DNA from: CAZHDI01 sp964531285
Lineage (GTDB): Bacteria; Pseudomonadota; Alphaproteobacteria; JAJFIK01
Direction: 5' to 3'
NCBI GenBank assembly: GCA_964531285.1
Contig: CAZHDI010000009.1
Span: forward strand, 1 to 60,651
DNA length: 60,651 nucleotides
Part shown: piece after piece, positions 8,455-18,291 of the stretch
Layout of the letters: each line of letters starts with the position of its first letter
How positions within the stretch are numbered: position 1 is the stretch's first letter
Position numbers and translations under genes: made by a program
Notes under the pieces: model-generated
What the model was told of the DNA's origin: nothing
Seen by the model: the letters and a program-made list of their open reading frames with translations, nothing else
The model's database searches: none

Positions 8455-11151
8455 ATGAAATCGACCAGAGTTACGTTGACCGGAGCTTTGCTCGCCTCCA
8501 CGGCGATGCTGATGCCCGTTAGCGTTCTGGCTCAAGACGATGCGCCGGTTGCACAATCGGACGAAGTCATCGTTGTCCAGGGCGCCTTTATTCCCGATGA
8601 GAAGCGGGAAACGTCTGAAATTTCGAACATTCTCGACGCCGAAGCCCTGTCGCGGACGCAAGATTCCGACATCGCGGACGCCTTGCAGCGTCTGACGGGC
8701 CTGAGCCTGGACGACGGCAAGTTCGTGATTGTCCGGGGTTTGAACGAACGCTACTCGCGCGCCACGCTGAACGGGGCGCCGCTGCCGAGTAACGAGCCGC
8801 TGCGGAACGTCGTGCCGCTCGACATTTTCCCGACCAGCATCCTGGACGGCGTGCTGGTTCAGAAGACCTATTCGCCTGAATTCGCAGCCGATTTCGGCGG
8901 CGGTCTCATGGAGTTGCGGACCAAGGCGGTGCCGGATGAGGCGTTCATCGAGGTTGGCGGCTCCTTCGGTTACAATACCGAGACGTCTTTCCAAGAAGGT
9001 CTGACCTATGCCGGGTCCGACTGGGATTGGACCGGCCTTGATGCCATCGACGACTTCCGGGCCTTCCCGAGCGGCACCATCCCCAGCGATCTGTCGACGT
9101 TGACGGAAGGCGAACGCGAGATTGCTGGCGAGAGCCTGCCGAATGTTTGGACCATTCAGTCGGATGACTCGCTGCCGGCCGATTATTCGCTCAACTTCGC
9201 GGCCGGAAACGGCTGGGAAATGGGCGATGAAAGCGCACTCGGCGTGATCTTCGTAGCCGGCTACGGCAACTCTTGGGAGAACCGCTTTGGGCTGCGGCGC
9301 GATGTGCGCACCAGCGCTGAAGGTCTCGAGATCCAGGACGACTTTTCTTCGAATGCGGAAGGCTGCGACGAGATCGAGTTCGATTGCGGCTATTTCGACA
9401 CCACACAGACGATCGATTTGAACGCCCTGGCGTCGGTCGGTTTCACGATCAACAACGACAATGCGATCAAGCTGACCTCGGCGGTCCTGCGCAAGACGAC
9501 CAAAGAAGCGCTTCTGGTCACCGGTCGTGAGGATGATCAGGACCAGATCCTTCAGGACGGCCGCATCGATTGGGTTGAGCGTCAGACCTGGACCAATCAG
9601 GTCGTGGGCGAGCACTTCCTGCCGTTCTTCGACAGCTTCGATCTGCCGCTGACCCAATTGGATTGGCGGGTGTCGTATTCGGAAGCCAAGCGGGACGTGG
9701 ATAACCGCAAGGACTTTCTCTACGAGCTGGAGCCGGACGGGGTGTTCCGCCTCGACAGCCGGATCCTGGAAAGCAACCAGACCACCTATGCCGAGCTTGA
9801 GGATTCCACCTTTGAAGTCGGTGCCGACCTGAAGCAGGCGTTCACGCTTTGGGATATGGACATCGAACTCAAGGCCGGGGGTTCCTATTTCGAGCAGGAG
9901 CGCGAATCGAGTCTGCGCCGGTTCCTCTTCCAGCCGGCTCAGGGTCTGTCGTCCGCTCAGCTCGCGCCTCTGCGTGAGCAGATCCCGGAAATCATCTTCG
10001 GCCGCGTGAACATCGATCCGAACGGCTATCGTCTGGTCGACAACACCCAGGCATCCGATGCCTTCCTGGCCGACTCCGAGATCATCGCCGGTTATGCCGG
10101 GCTCGATGCTCAGGTCACACCGACCCTGCGGATCGCGGCCGGCCTGCGCTATGAAGACTCTGAACAAGTCACCACCAGCTTTGCCCGGACCGCGACGCGG
10201 TGCGGCGAGTTGTTCGGTGGCGGTGCGACCCCTCCGGGCTGTGCCAGCGACGGGTCCAATTCCTCGGAAATCATCTTCGAACAGGGCGACCAGATCGGCA
10301 TCACGCTGACGGGTGAATTCCTGCTGCCGTCGGTGACGGCCACCTGGGAATTCCTCCCGAACAACCAGGTCCGTCTTGGCTTCAGCCAGACGCTGAACCG
10401 TCCGTCGCTCCGGGAATTGTCGACCTCGCCGTTCCTTGATCCGGACCGCGATGAGGAAGTCGAAGGCAATCCGTTCCTGACCATCGCCGAAATCGACAAC
10501 TACGACATTCGGTGGGAATGGTATTTCGCCCGCGGCGAATTCCTCACGCTCGGTGCCTTCTACAAGGACATCACCAACCCGATCGAAGAAACATTCAGCG
10601 TGTTCGGTAACGAAACGCGCCGGAGTTTCCGGAATGGTGAGTCCGCTGAACTTCTCGGTGTCGAGGCTGAGCTTCAGGTGGCACTGCCGTTCCAGGATTG
10701 GTTCGACTGGACCTTCCTGGGCGATCGCGAGTTCTACGTGAACACCAACTTCGCCTATATCGACTCCGAAACGACGACCGGCTTCAACCCGCTGAATATC
10801 GTGACCAACGATACCCGCGAGTTGCAGGGTCAGTCGGATATTCTGGCCAACCTACAGTTGGGCTTCCAGGATTTCGAGCGGGGCGAGAAGGCGGCTCTGT
10901 TGTTCAACTTCACGGGCGACCGGATCGACTCGGTCGGTGTGCTCGGTCTGCCGGATGAGGTGGAAAGCCCGCCGACGCTGCTCGATTTCGTGTACTCCCG
11001 CGAGCTGCCGCTTGCAGGTGGGGTCTACGAAGTCAGCTTCGAGGCGCGTAATCTGCTCAACGACGACTACGAGTTGAACGCGGAAGACATCCTCATCGAG
11101 CAGTACGAGATCGGCCGCACCTTCTCGGTCGGCATCAAGGCTCGCTACTGA
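8455..11151 (+). CDS. TonB-dependent outer-membrane receptor
   Basis: Encodes 898 residues. A signal peptide ends at VLA (about residue 26) and is followed by a short region that may include a TonB box-like stretch (DEVIVVQG). The plug domain spans about residues 50-170, with LTGLSLDDGKFVIVRGLNERYS and PEFAADFGGGLMELRTK. A long beta-barrel ends in an aromatic residue (SVGIKARY), the usual outer-membrane insertion signal. It follows the surface lipoprotein gene after an 83-bp gap containing a GC hairpin and precedes the T2SS operon, so a joint role in capturing what the lipoprotein or secreted enzymes free is plausible. The ligand cannot be read from sequence. No TonB/ExbB/ExbD genes are in the window. 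Confidence 0.9.
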   Translation: MKSTRVTLTGALLASTAMLMPVSVLAQDDAPVAQSDEVIVVQGAFIPDEKRETSEISNILDAEALSRTQDSDIADALQRLTGLSLDDGKFVIVRGLNERYSRATLNGAPLPSNEPLRNVVPLDIFPTSILDGVLVQKTYSPEFAADFGGGLMELRTKAVPDEAFIEVGGSFGYNTETSFQEGLTYAGSDWDWTGLDAIDDFRAFPSGTIPSDLSTLTEGEREIAGESLPNVWTIQSDDSLPADYSLNFAAGNGWEMGDESALGVIFVAGYGNSWENRFGLRRDVRTSAEGLEIQDDFSSNAEGCDEIEFDCGYFDTTQTIDLNALASVGFTINNDNAIKLTSAVLRKTTKEALLVTGREDDQDQILQDGRIDWVERQTWTNQVVGEHFLPFFDSFDLPLTQLDWRVSYSEAKRDVDNRKDFLYELEPDGVFRLDSRILESNQTTYAELEDSTFEVGADLKQAFTLWDMDIELKAGGSYFEQERESSLRRFLFQPAQGLSSAQLAPLREQIPEIIFGRVNIDPNGYRLVDNTQASDAFLADSEIIAGYAGLDAQVTPTLRIAAGLRYEDSEQVTTSFARTATRCGELFGGGATPPGCASDGSNSSEIIFEQGDQIGITLTGEFLLPSVTATWEFLPNNQVRLGFSQTLNRPSLRELSTSPFLDPDRDEEVEGNPFLTIAEIDNYDIRWEWYFARGEFLTLGAFYKDITNPIEETFSVFGNETRRSFRNGESAELLGVEAELQVALPFQDWFDWTFLGDREFYVNTNFAYIDSETTTGFNPLNIVTNDTRELQGQSDILANLQLGFQDFERGEKAALLFNFTGDRIDSVGVLGLPDEVESPPTLLDFVYSRELPLAGGVYEVSFEARNLLNDDYELNAEDILIEQYEIGRTFSVGIKARY

Positions 11152-11224
11152 TCATGGCCGGTTCCTTGCGCTGCGCGCGGGGGACCGCCATACTTTGAAC
11201 GATGGGGCTGCAGTGCCGTTTGCG

Positions 11225-11236
11225 GGGCTGCAGCCC
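11225..11236. other. Perfect 12-bp palindrome upstream of gspC
   Basis: GGGCTGCAGCCC lies in the 210-bp gap between the TonB receptor and gspC, with a related GGGGCTGCAG half 21 bases upstream. It may be an operator for the secretion operon or chance in GC-rich DNA. I see no clear -35/-10 pair. Confidence 0.25.
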
Positions 11237-11361
11237 TCACCACATAAGAGGCGCACAAGACCCTCAAGGGCCAAAAGCGCCAAGGGCCGCGGCACAGCGG
11301 TTCTGCTTGGGAATGGCCCGCGGCGGGCGGGACTGGGTTGTCGGACGGAGAGGCGCACGCC

Positions 11362-12357
11362 ATGACGCTCAAGGAGAGCGCGGCACTGGTCGGCTCGGCC
11401 CTCAAGGGGCTCTCCGTGCGCGGATCATCGATCCATGCCCTGCCGCCGCAACGGGTGGCGGCATGCGGCGAAATCGCGCTGGCCCTGCTTCTCGCCTTCG
11501 TTTCTGCGCAGCTTTTCTGGATTTGGGCGAGCCCGGCCGGTCCAAGCGGCGGCCTGTCCGGTGCGCCGGCGGCGGCCGTTGCCATCGCGCCGGCCCCCCC
11601 GCTGGCGGCGTCGTTGACCTTCGACCCGTTTCACCGCGACCGCGCTCGTGAAGAGGCCGCGCCGTCCGCGGTTGCTGTTCAGGAGGATGCTCCGGAAACG
11701 GCGCTTGATCTCAAGCTTTACGGGGTGCGTGCCGAAGCCGATCCCACGCGCGGCAGTGCGATCATCCGCACCCCCGACAGCAAGCAGGGCGCATACAGCG
11801 TGGGCATGTCCGTTCTCGACGAGGTGACACTCGCGGGTGTGTTTGCGGACCGTGTGGTTTTGGCCCGCGGCGAGGCGCAGGAAAGCCTCTATCTCGATGA
11901 CGCGAAACGTCCGGCGGCACCCTCGCGCCGCGCGGCGTCCGCTCCGGCCCGGCACTCGCAAAATTCAACCACGGTCGCCAGCGCCCCGCAGCGTCCGGCG
12001 CCGCAGACGGTTGCGGCGGTGCGCCCGGCGGACACCTCCGGCGCGGCCGCGCAATCCCCGGTGGATCTGAGCGATGTCCCGGCGCTGTTCCGCTCGCTGG
12101 GGCTTAAGCCACAAGTGGGACCGAACGGCATGAATGGGCTGTATGTGGCGCCGTCCGGAGATGCTAAACTCCTGGCCATGTTGGGGTTGCAGCAGGGCGA
12201 TGTCGTCACGGCGGTCGATGGCCTTGCGCTCGATAATGTTCAAAAGCTCAGCAAAGTGCATGAGCGCCTGGAAGAGGGCGAGCCTGTGAGCCTTGAGGTC
12301 TTGCGGGCCGGCCGCACCACTGCGCTCGAGGTGGACATGGCGGAGTTGCGGCCATGA
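11362..12357 (+). CDS. gspC: Type II secretion protein GspC
   Basis: Encodes 331 residues from an ATG preceded by GGAGAGG; a TTG at 11338 would add eight. After a short cytoplasmic part there is one membrane span (about 35-58, IALALLLAFVSAQLFWIWA). A periplasmic homology region follows (about 85-165, DLKLYGVRA and GMSVLDEVTLAGVFADRVVL), then an Ala/Pro-rich linker and a C-terminal PDZ-like domain (LAMLGLQQGDVVTAVDG). GspC links the inner-membrane platform to the GspD secretin and helps choose substrates. It is the first gene of the operon and overlaps gspD by ATGA. Confidence 0.9.
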   Translation: MTLKESAALVGSALKGLSVRGSSIHALPPQRVAACGEIALALLLAFVSAQLFWIWASPAGPSGGLSGAPAAAVAIAPAPPLAASLTFDPFHRDRAREEAAPSAVAVQEDAPETALDLKLYGVRAEADPTRGSAIIRTPDSKQGAYSVGMSVLDEVTLAGVFADRVVLARGEAQESLYLDDAKRPAAPSRRAASAPARHSQNSTTVASAPQRPAPQTVAAVRPADTSGAAAQSPVDLSDVPALFRSLGLKPQVGPNGMNGLYVAPSGDAKLLAMLGLQQGDVVTAVDGLALDNVQKLSKVHERLEEGEPVSLEVLRAGRTTALEVDMAELRP

Positions 12358-14441
12358 TGGGGGAAGGGGCAGGACCGATGGCGGCCATCCGCGCGCAACG
12401 CCGTAAGGGACGATCCGGCTGTGCCGCGACGCTGCGTGCCGTGCTGGTCGGCACGGCCCTTGCTCTGGCGCCCGTTCTCGGAGCCTCCGCGCAGGCCGAA
12501 ACCGCCCAGGAACACACCCTGAATTATCGGGATGCGGATATTCGCGCTTTCATCGACGATGTGTCGATGCTGACCGGCACGACCTTCATCGTGGATCCGC
12601 GTGTGAAGGGCCAGGTCACGGTCGTCTCCAACGCGCCGATGGCGTCCTCCGATATCTTCGACGTGTTTCTCGCCACTTTGCGCGTGAACGGATATTCCGT
12701 GTCCTCCATGGCGACCGGCGCCTACAAGATCCTGCCCAACGAGGCCGCGGTCCAGGATGCCGCGCTGGCCGGCGATGCGGGCGATACGGATCGGTTTGTG
12801 ACGGAAGTGTTCAATCTGCGTCATGTCGACGGGGCGACCGCGCAGAATATGCTCAAGCCACTGATCAACGATGAAGGGCGCGTTGTCGCCAATCGCGGCA
12901 GCGACTTCCTGGTCGTGGTCGATTACGCATCGAATATGGGCCGGATCCGTCAGGTCATCCGCGATATCGACCGGGATCTGTCCGTGTTCACCTCGGTGCC
13001 GCTGCAGAATACGGCCGCGTCCGAGATGGCGCGGATCGTTGGATCCCTGAAGGCCTCCGATGGAGAGGCCGGCGCGAAGAATGCGGTCAACGCGGTCGCG
13101 ATCGACGGGACGAACACGCTCATCCTGCGCGGCGACCGGCAGGCCGTTGCGCGCATGGCGCAATTCGTTCAGGACCTGGACAGCCGCAATGTGAACCGCA
13201 AGCCGGATGTGCGCGTTATTCCCCTGCGCTATGCGGAGGCAGAGGATTTGATGCCGCTGCTCCAGCAGGTGAGCGCATCGATGGTGAGGGCCGAGCAGGC
13301 CGACGGCACGCCGGTGTCCAATCCGGACGCCAAAGTGCACATCGCCTTTCACAAGGCGACAAACGCACTGGTGATCAATGCCGATGCGGACATGCTGATG
13401 AAACTTCAGAATGTCATCGAAGAACTCGACAAGCCCCGCCCCCAGGTGCTGGTGGAGGCCATCATCGTCGAGGTGTCCGATCAGGCCGCGCGCGAGCTTG
13501 GCCTGCAATATGTTCTGTCCGGGGACGGTGCCAACAGCAGGATCCCGTTCACGGCCACGAGCTTTTCCAACACCGCGCCGAACATTCTGGCCGCGACCGG
13601 CGCGCTGGTCGTCGGCAACGAAGTGGATGACGATGACGACACCACCCTGGTCACCCAGCTTCAGCAGGCCGCGATCGATTCCCTGTTGGGCGTGAGCGGA
13701 TTTGTTGGCGGGGTAGCCGGGCAGGCCAGCGACGGCACGATTTTCGGTGTGATCCTGAATGCTTTGCAAAGCGATACGGACTCCAATGTGCTGTCCACCC
13801 CGTCGATCATGACCCTCGACAACGAAACCGCCTCGATCCATGTCGGCCAGGAGATTCCCATCACCACAGGCGAGGTGCTGGGCCAGAATTTCGAGAATCC
13901 GTTCCGGCAGGTCGCGCGCGAGGATGTCGGCATCAAGCTGATCGTCACGCCGCAGATCACCAACGGTCTCGATACCGGGCGCGGCGCCGGGGACAGCGGG
14001 CGGTCGATCAAGCTGGCGATCCGCCAGGAGGCCTCCAGTATTTTCGGTCCGGTGACGAAAGCCTCCGCGGACCTCATTTTGAATAAGCGCGAGCTTGAGA
14101 CCAATGTGATGATCGATGACGGCGAAATCGTCGTGCTTGGCGGCCTGATCGAGCAGGATGAGCAGGTCTCGGTCGAGAAGGTGCCGCTTCTGGGCGATGT
14201 ACCCGTGGTCGGGCGGCTGTTCCAATCCAAGGGCCGCTCCAAGAGTAAGACCAATCTGATGGTGTTCCTGCGTCCGACCATCGTCAGTGAGCGGAGCGGC
14301 CGGGAGACCGCGACCGCCCGCCAATACGATGCCATTCGGGAGCAGCAGCTTGGCTACGGTGCAAGCGAGACATCGACGCTCGATTATTTCACGACCGATG
14401 TTTTGCAAGGGCGGGTGCCGGCGGACGGCGGTGCCAACTGA
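12354..14441 (+). CDS. gspD: Type II secretion secretin GspD
   Basis: Encodes 695 residues with an extended n-region and a signal peptide ending at ASAQA. N0/N1-N3 domains follow (LNYRDADIRAFIDDV near residue 60, then repeated NAVAIDGTNTLILRGD-type modules). The C-terminal secretin domain has VLSTPSIMTLDNETASIHVG and GGLIEQDEQ-PLLGDVPVVGRLF, the signature of the family. It forms the outer-membrane channel for folded exoproteins. The C-terminal 40 or so residues after the secretin core resemble an S-domain position for a pilotin, but no clear pilotin gene is recognised. The start overlaps the gspC stop by ATGA. Confidence 0.96.
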   Translation: MMGEGAGPMAAIRAQRRKGRSGCAATLRAVLVGTALALAPVLGASAQAETAQEHTLNYRDADIRAFIDDVSMLTGTTFIVDPRVKGQVTVVSNAPMASSDIFDVFLATLRVNGYSVSSMATGAYKILPNEAAVQDAALAGDAGDTDRFVTEVFNLRHVDGATAQNMLKPLINDEGRVVANRGSDFLVVVDYASNMGRIRQVIRDIDRDLSVFTSVPLQNTAASEMARIVGSLKASDGEAGAKNAVNAVAIDGTNTLILRGDRQAVARMAQFVQDLDSRNVNRKPDVRVIPLRYAEAEDLMPLLQQVSASMVRAEQADGTPVSNPDAKVHIAFHKATNALVINADADMLMKLQNVIEELDKPRPQVLVEAIIVEVSDQAARELGLQYVLSGDGANSRIPFTATSFSNTAPNILAATGALVVGNEVDDDDDTTLVTQLQQAAIDSLLGVSGFVGGVAGQASDGTIFGVILNALQSDTDSNVLSTPSIMTLDNETASIHVGQEIPITTGEVLGQNFENPFRQVAREDVGIKLIVTPQITNGLDTGRGAGDSGRSIKLAIRQEASSIFGPVTKASADLILNKRELETNVMIDDGEIVVLGGLIEQDEQVSVEKVPLLGDVPVVGRLFQSKGRSKSKTNLMVFLRPTIVSERSGRETATARQYDAIREQQLGYGASETSTLDYFTTDVLQGRVPADGGAN

Positions 14442-14503
14442 CCGGTCGGGCCTTGGGCCAGCAAGGGGCGGCCTGGGCCGTCCGATTGGGGATCGCGAAC
14501 GGC

Positions 14504-16048
14504 ATGCAGGATAAGTTCGACCCGGTGTTCAATTACAGCTTTGCCAAGGAGCATGGCCTGGTTCTGGTCGAGCACGGCCAGGAAACCGTGGTCGGCATGC
14601 GCGATGGCGCACGCGCCCGCTCGCTCATCGAAGCGCGCCGGGCCCTGGGCAAATCTTTCGCCGTGCGGGCCATGAATGCATCGGATTTCGAGAAACGCCT
14701 GTCGGAGAATTACGGGGCGCATGGCTTCGCCGCCGAGGATATCGAAGACGATTTCAATCGGGGCGATGATCTCTCGAGCCTTATCGAGGATATGCCGAAG
14801 ACGGCCGATCTTCTCGATACGGATGACGATGCGCCGATCATCCGTCTGATCAATGGCCTGATCGCCGAAGCGGTGAAATGCCGGGCGTCCGACATTCATG
14901 TCGAGCCGTTCGAGACGCGGCTGTCCGTCCGCTTGCGGATCGATGGCGTTCTTCAGGAGATTCTGTCGCTGTCCTCGAAGATTTCGCCGCTTCTGGTCTC
15001 ACGCATCAAGGTCATGGCGCGGCTCGATATTGCCGAGAAACGCGTGCCCCAGGACGGGCGCATGTCGCTGACCATCGGCGGCAAGAGCCTCGATATCCGG
15101 GTCTCTACCCTGCCGGCGCGCCACGGCGAACGGGTCGTGATGCGCCTTCTCGATAAGGATCACGCCCATTTCGACATCAATCATCTCGGCATGGGCGCGG
15201 CGGTGCTCGACGGTTTCCGGGCCGGGCTGGCCGAGCCGAACGGCATCATTCTGGTCACCGGTCCCACCGGTTCGGGGAAAACCACGACGCTGTATGCCGG
15301 GCTGTCGCTGCTTAATGACAACACACGGAACATTCTGACCGTCGAGGACCCGGTCGAATATGCGCTCGAAGGGGTGGGCCAGACCCAGGTCAACGCCAAG
15401 GTCGGTATGACCTTCGCCGCGGGCCTGCGCGCGATTTTGCGTCAGGACCCGGATGTGGTCATGGTCGGCGAGATTCGCGATGTTGAAACCGCGCAGATTG
15501 CGGTTCAGGCCAGCTTGACCGGTCACCTCGTTCTGTCCACGGTGCATACCAATGACGCGGTGAGTGCGATCACCCGCCTGCGCGATATGGGGATCGAGCC
15601 GTTTCTGCTCGCCTCGACCATCAAGGCGATCCTCGCTCAGCGTCTGGTGCGCCGTCTGTGTGCGGACTGTAAAGTGCCGGCCGAGGCGGATCCGGTTGAA
15701 CGGGCGCTGATCGGTGTGCCCGCCGGGGAGCCGCTGACGCTCTATCGCGCGTCCGGTTGCCCGGCCTGCAAGCAGACCGGTTTTGCCGGACGCATCGGCC
15801 TTTACGAATTGGTGCGTACGGATGATGTGTTGCGCCGCCTCATCCATGATGATGCGCGCGAGGCGGATATGGCCGCCCATGCCTTCCGCAATGCCGACAC
15901 GCTGACCCAGGCGGGGCTGGCCCATGTGCGGGCCGGGGCCACCTCGCTGGAAGAAGTGATGCGTGTGTGCCGCCATGAGGGCGAGGTGCGCGAGAGCGAC
16001 CGTCCGGCCGGTCCGGCGGGCGACGGGGACGGCCATGGCGGCCTATGA
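14504..16048 (+). CDS. gspE: Type II secretion ATPase GspE
   Basis: Encodes 514 residues from the ATG at 14504; a TTG at 14453 is an alternative start. The N-terminal domain binds GspL. The ATPase core has Walker A GPTGSGKT at residues 253-260, an Asp box region (LTVEDPVEY), Walker B (ILRQDPDVVMVGEIRD) and a His box (TGHLVLSTVHTNDA). A zinc-binding CXXC pair is present (CADC and CPAC), typical of GspE/PilB ATPases. It powers pseudopilus assembly on the cytoplasmic face. It lies between gspD and gspF and overlaps gspF by 14 bases. Confidence 0.96.
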   Translation: MQDKFDPVFNYSFAKEHGLVLVEHGQETVVGMRDGARARSLIEARRALGKSFAVRAMNASDFEKRLSENYGAHGFAAEDIEDDFNRGDDLSSLIEDMPKTADLLDTDDDAPIIRLINGLIAEAVKCRASDIHVEPFETRLSVRLRIDGVLQEILSLSSKISPLLVSRIKVMARLDIAEKRVPQDGRMSLTIGGKSLDIRVSTLPARHGERVVMRLLDKDHAHFDINHLGMGAAVLDGFRAGLAEPNGIILVTGPTGSGKTTTLYAGLSLLNDNTRNILTVEDPVEYALEGVGQTQVNAKVGMTFAAGLRAILRQDPDVVMVGEIRDVETAQIAVQASLTGHLVLSTVHTNDAVSAITRLRDMGIEPFLLASTIKAILAQRLVRRLCADCKVPAEADPVERALIGVPAGEPLTLYRASGCPACKQTGFAGRIGLYELVRTDDVLRRLIHDDAREADMAAHAFRNADTLTQAGLAHVRAGATSLEEVMRVCRHEGEVRESDRPAGPAGDGDGHGGL

Positions 16049-17267
16049 ATATGAGGCGCTGGACGCGGCCGGGCGTAAAGCGCGCGGTGTCGTCACCGCG
16101 GATTCGCCGCGCCTCGCGCGCCGTGAATTGCGCGCCAAGAAACTCGTTCCCCTGAAGATCGAAGCGGCGGGCCAGCCGAAGACCGCCGCGATCCGCGCGC
16201 GCATCCCGGGTCTGGCGTCCTTCTCGCGCCCCTCGGCCGCGCCGCGCGATCTGGCTCTGGTGACCCGGCAGCTGGCCACGCTGATCAGTGCCGCCGCGCC
16301 GGTCGAGGAGGCGCTTCAGGCGATCGCCCTTCAGGCGGAAAAACCGGGCGTGCGCAAAGCGCTGCTGTCGGTGCGCGCGGGCGTGACCGAAGGCCAGAAG
16401 CTGTCCCAGGCGATGGCGGGCCAGGATCAAGTGTTCAATACGCTCTATCGGTCCATGGTTTCGGCGGGCGAGAACTCCGGGACGCTGGGGCCGGTGCTGG
16501 AGCGTTTGGCCGATCATCTGGAAAAAGGCCAGGCCATGCGCGCGAAGGTGACCGCCGCGCTGACCTATCCGGCCTTTCTGGCGCTCACCGCGCTGGGCGT
16601 CGTCGGTATGCTGATGGCGTTCGTGGTGCCCAAGGTGGTCGAGCAGTTCGACAGTCTGGGCCGCGAACTGCCGATGCTCACCAAGGTCATGATCGCGATC
16701 TCCGACGGGGTGCGCGATTACGGTCTCATCGCGTTGATCCTTCTGGCCGTCGGCGGCCTTGCTTTTGCGCGCAGCCTGCGCCAGCCCGCCGTGCGGCGGG
16801 GGTTCGATGCCTTTCTCCTCCGGCTGCCCGTGGCGGGCCGGCTGATGCGGGAATTGCAGTCGGCGCGCTTTGCCCGCACCTTGAGTACGCTGATCGCCAG
16901 CGGCACGCCGGTGCTGGAAGGGCTCATGGCGGCGCGGGCCACCGTGCGCAATGTGATCCTGAAAGAGGCCGTGAGCGATGTGGTGACCCAGGTGCGCGAG
17001 GGGGCGTCTCTGTCGGCGGCCATGCGCCGGGCCAAGGCGTTTCCGCCCCTGGTTGTCTATATGGCGGCGATGGGCGAGAAATCCGGTGCGCTGGACACCA
17101 TGCTGGCCAAGGCGGCCGATTATCTGGAGGCCGAGTTCGAGGCGATGACCACCGCGGCCATCGGCCTTCTGGAACCGGCCATCATCATCGGCATGGGCGT
17201 GATGGTGGGGACCATCATCATGGCGATCCTGTTGCCTATTCTGCAATTCAATGCGGCCATTCTTTAG
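16035..17267 (+). CDS. gspF: Type II secretion inner-membrane protein GspF
   Basis: Encodes 410 residues, the normal family length. It has the N-terminal MAAYEYEALDAAGRKARGVV opening of GspF, two T2SSF repeats (about 70-195 and 275-395), and membrane spans near 170-195, 222-245 and 375-405. The motif LISAAAPVEEALQAIA and the later TLIASGTPVLEGLMAA show the internal duplication. GspF is the polytopic platform protein beside GspE. The ATG start lies inside the last codons of gspE. Confidence 0.95.
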   Translation: MAAYEYEALDAAGRKARGVVTADSPRLARRELRAKKLVPLKIEAAGQPKTAAIRARIPGLASFSRPSAAPRDLALVTRQLATLISAAAPVEEALQAIALQAEKPGVRKALLSVRAGVTEGQKLSQAMAGQDQVFNTLYRSMVSAGENSGTLGPVLERLADHLEKGQAMRAKVTAALTYPAFLALTALGVVGMLMAFVVPKVVEQFDSLGRELPMLTKVMIAISDGVRDYGLIALILLAVGGLAFARSLRQPAVRRGFDAFLLRLPVAGRLMRELQSARFARTLSTLIASGTPVLEGLMAARATVRNVILKEAVSDVVTQVREGASLSAAMRRAKAFPPLVVYMAAMGEKSGALDTMLAKAADYLEAEFEAMTTAAIGLLEPAIIIGMGVMVGTIIMAILLPILQFNAAIL

Positions 17268-17285
17268 GGCCGCGGAGGACGCGAC

Positions 17286-17753
17286 ATGAAACACAGGCTG
17301 ACGGGGCGCGCCGAGCGCCGGACCACCGGCGACGGGCGCCAAGACGGCTTTTCGCTGGTCGAACTGATGGTCGTGATCGTCATTCTCGGCCTGCTGACCA
17401 CCGTGGTGGCGCTCAATGTGCTGCCCAGCCAGGACCGGGCCATGGCCGAAAAGGCCCGCGCCGACATCGCCACGCTGGAAAGCGCGCTGGAAATGTACCG
17501 GCTCGATCTCATGACCTTCCCGACGGTGGATCAGGGCCTTGAGGCGCTGGCCGCGGCGCCGGGCGATCTGACCCGGCCCGAGCGCTATCGCCCTGGCGGG
17601 TATGTGAAGCGCCTGCCGACCGATCCGTGGGGGAACCCTTATCAATATGTCCGGCCCGGCGATCGCGGCGGTGCGTTCGATCTTTATTCTCTGGGGGCGG
17701 ACGGCCGGCTGGGCGGCGAGGGACTAGATGCCGATATCGGCAACTGGGAGTAA
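17286..17753 (+). CDS. gspG: Major pseudopilin GspG
   Basis: Encodes 155 residues. The prepilin peptidase site is G21|F22 with the obligatory Glu at mature +5 (FSLVELMVVIVILGLLTTVV), followed by the hydrophobic helix. The C-terminal globular domain has the GspG signatures PTVDQGLEAL, LPTDPWGNPYQY and DLYSLGADG, which include the calcium-site region. It forms the pseudopilus shaft. It starts 18 bases after gspF and overlaps gspH by 26 bases. Confidence 0.96.
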   Translation: MKHRLTGRAERRTTGDGRQDGFSLVELMVVIVILGLLTTVVALNVLPSQDRAMAEKARADIATLESALEMYRLDLMTFPTVDQGLEALAAAPGDLTRPERYRPGGYVKRLPTDPWGNPYQYVRPGDRGGAFDLYSLGADGRLGGEGLDADIGNWE

Positions 17754-18291
17754 GCGCACCCACGGGCGAGCCGGCGGGTTTTCGCTGGTCGAACTGATGG
17801 TCACGCTGGTGATCGTCGGTATCACCGCGAGTGTCGTGGTGCTGGCCATGCCGGCCTCGGACGATGCGCTGCGCGACGAGGCGGAAGCCTTCGCGGGCAT
17901 CGCCGAGCGCACGGTCCAGGCCAGCATTCTCTCGGGCCGGACCCTGGGCCTGCGGCTGACCGAGGACGGCTTCGATCTGCTCCAGTACCGGCGCGGGATC
18001 TGGTCGCCCTATGCGGACGGCAAGGCCCTCGCGGGCGGAGCGTGGCAGGACGGAACGGTGGTTGCGCTCGACCGTCCGGGCGCCGATAAAGCCGCGCGGG
18101 ACGAGACCCGGCGCGACCGGACCCGTGAGAGCGACGGCGAGGCGGCACCGCTGGTGCCGGATATCTGGGTCGATCCGATCGGCATGGTCACACCGTTCGA
18201 TGTGATCTTCACGCGTGGGCTGGAAGAAGTGGTGGTAACAGGCGATGCGACGGGCTCCGTTACGATCCGCGGCCCACAGACGGGCACCTGA
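17728..18291 (+). CDS. gspH: Minor pseudopilin GspH
   Basis: Encodes 187 residues with prepilin site G17|F18 and Glu at +5 (FSLVELMVTLVIVGITASVVVLAMP). The globular part has the GspH-like features QASILSGRTLGLRLTEDGFDLLQY. The order G-H-I-J-K supports the assignment, since minor pseudopilins are weakly conserved. It overlaps gspG by 26 and gspI by 47 bases. Confidence 0.9.
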   Translation: MPISATGSKRTHGRAGGFSLVELMVTLVIVGITASVVVLAMPASDDALRDEAEAFAGIAERTVQASILSGRTLGLRLTEDGFDLLQYRRGIWSPYADGKALAGGAWQDGTVVALDRPGADKAARDETRRDRTRESDGEAAPLVPDIWVDPIGMVTPFDVIFTRGLEEVVVTGDATGSVTIRGPQTGT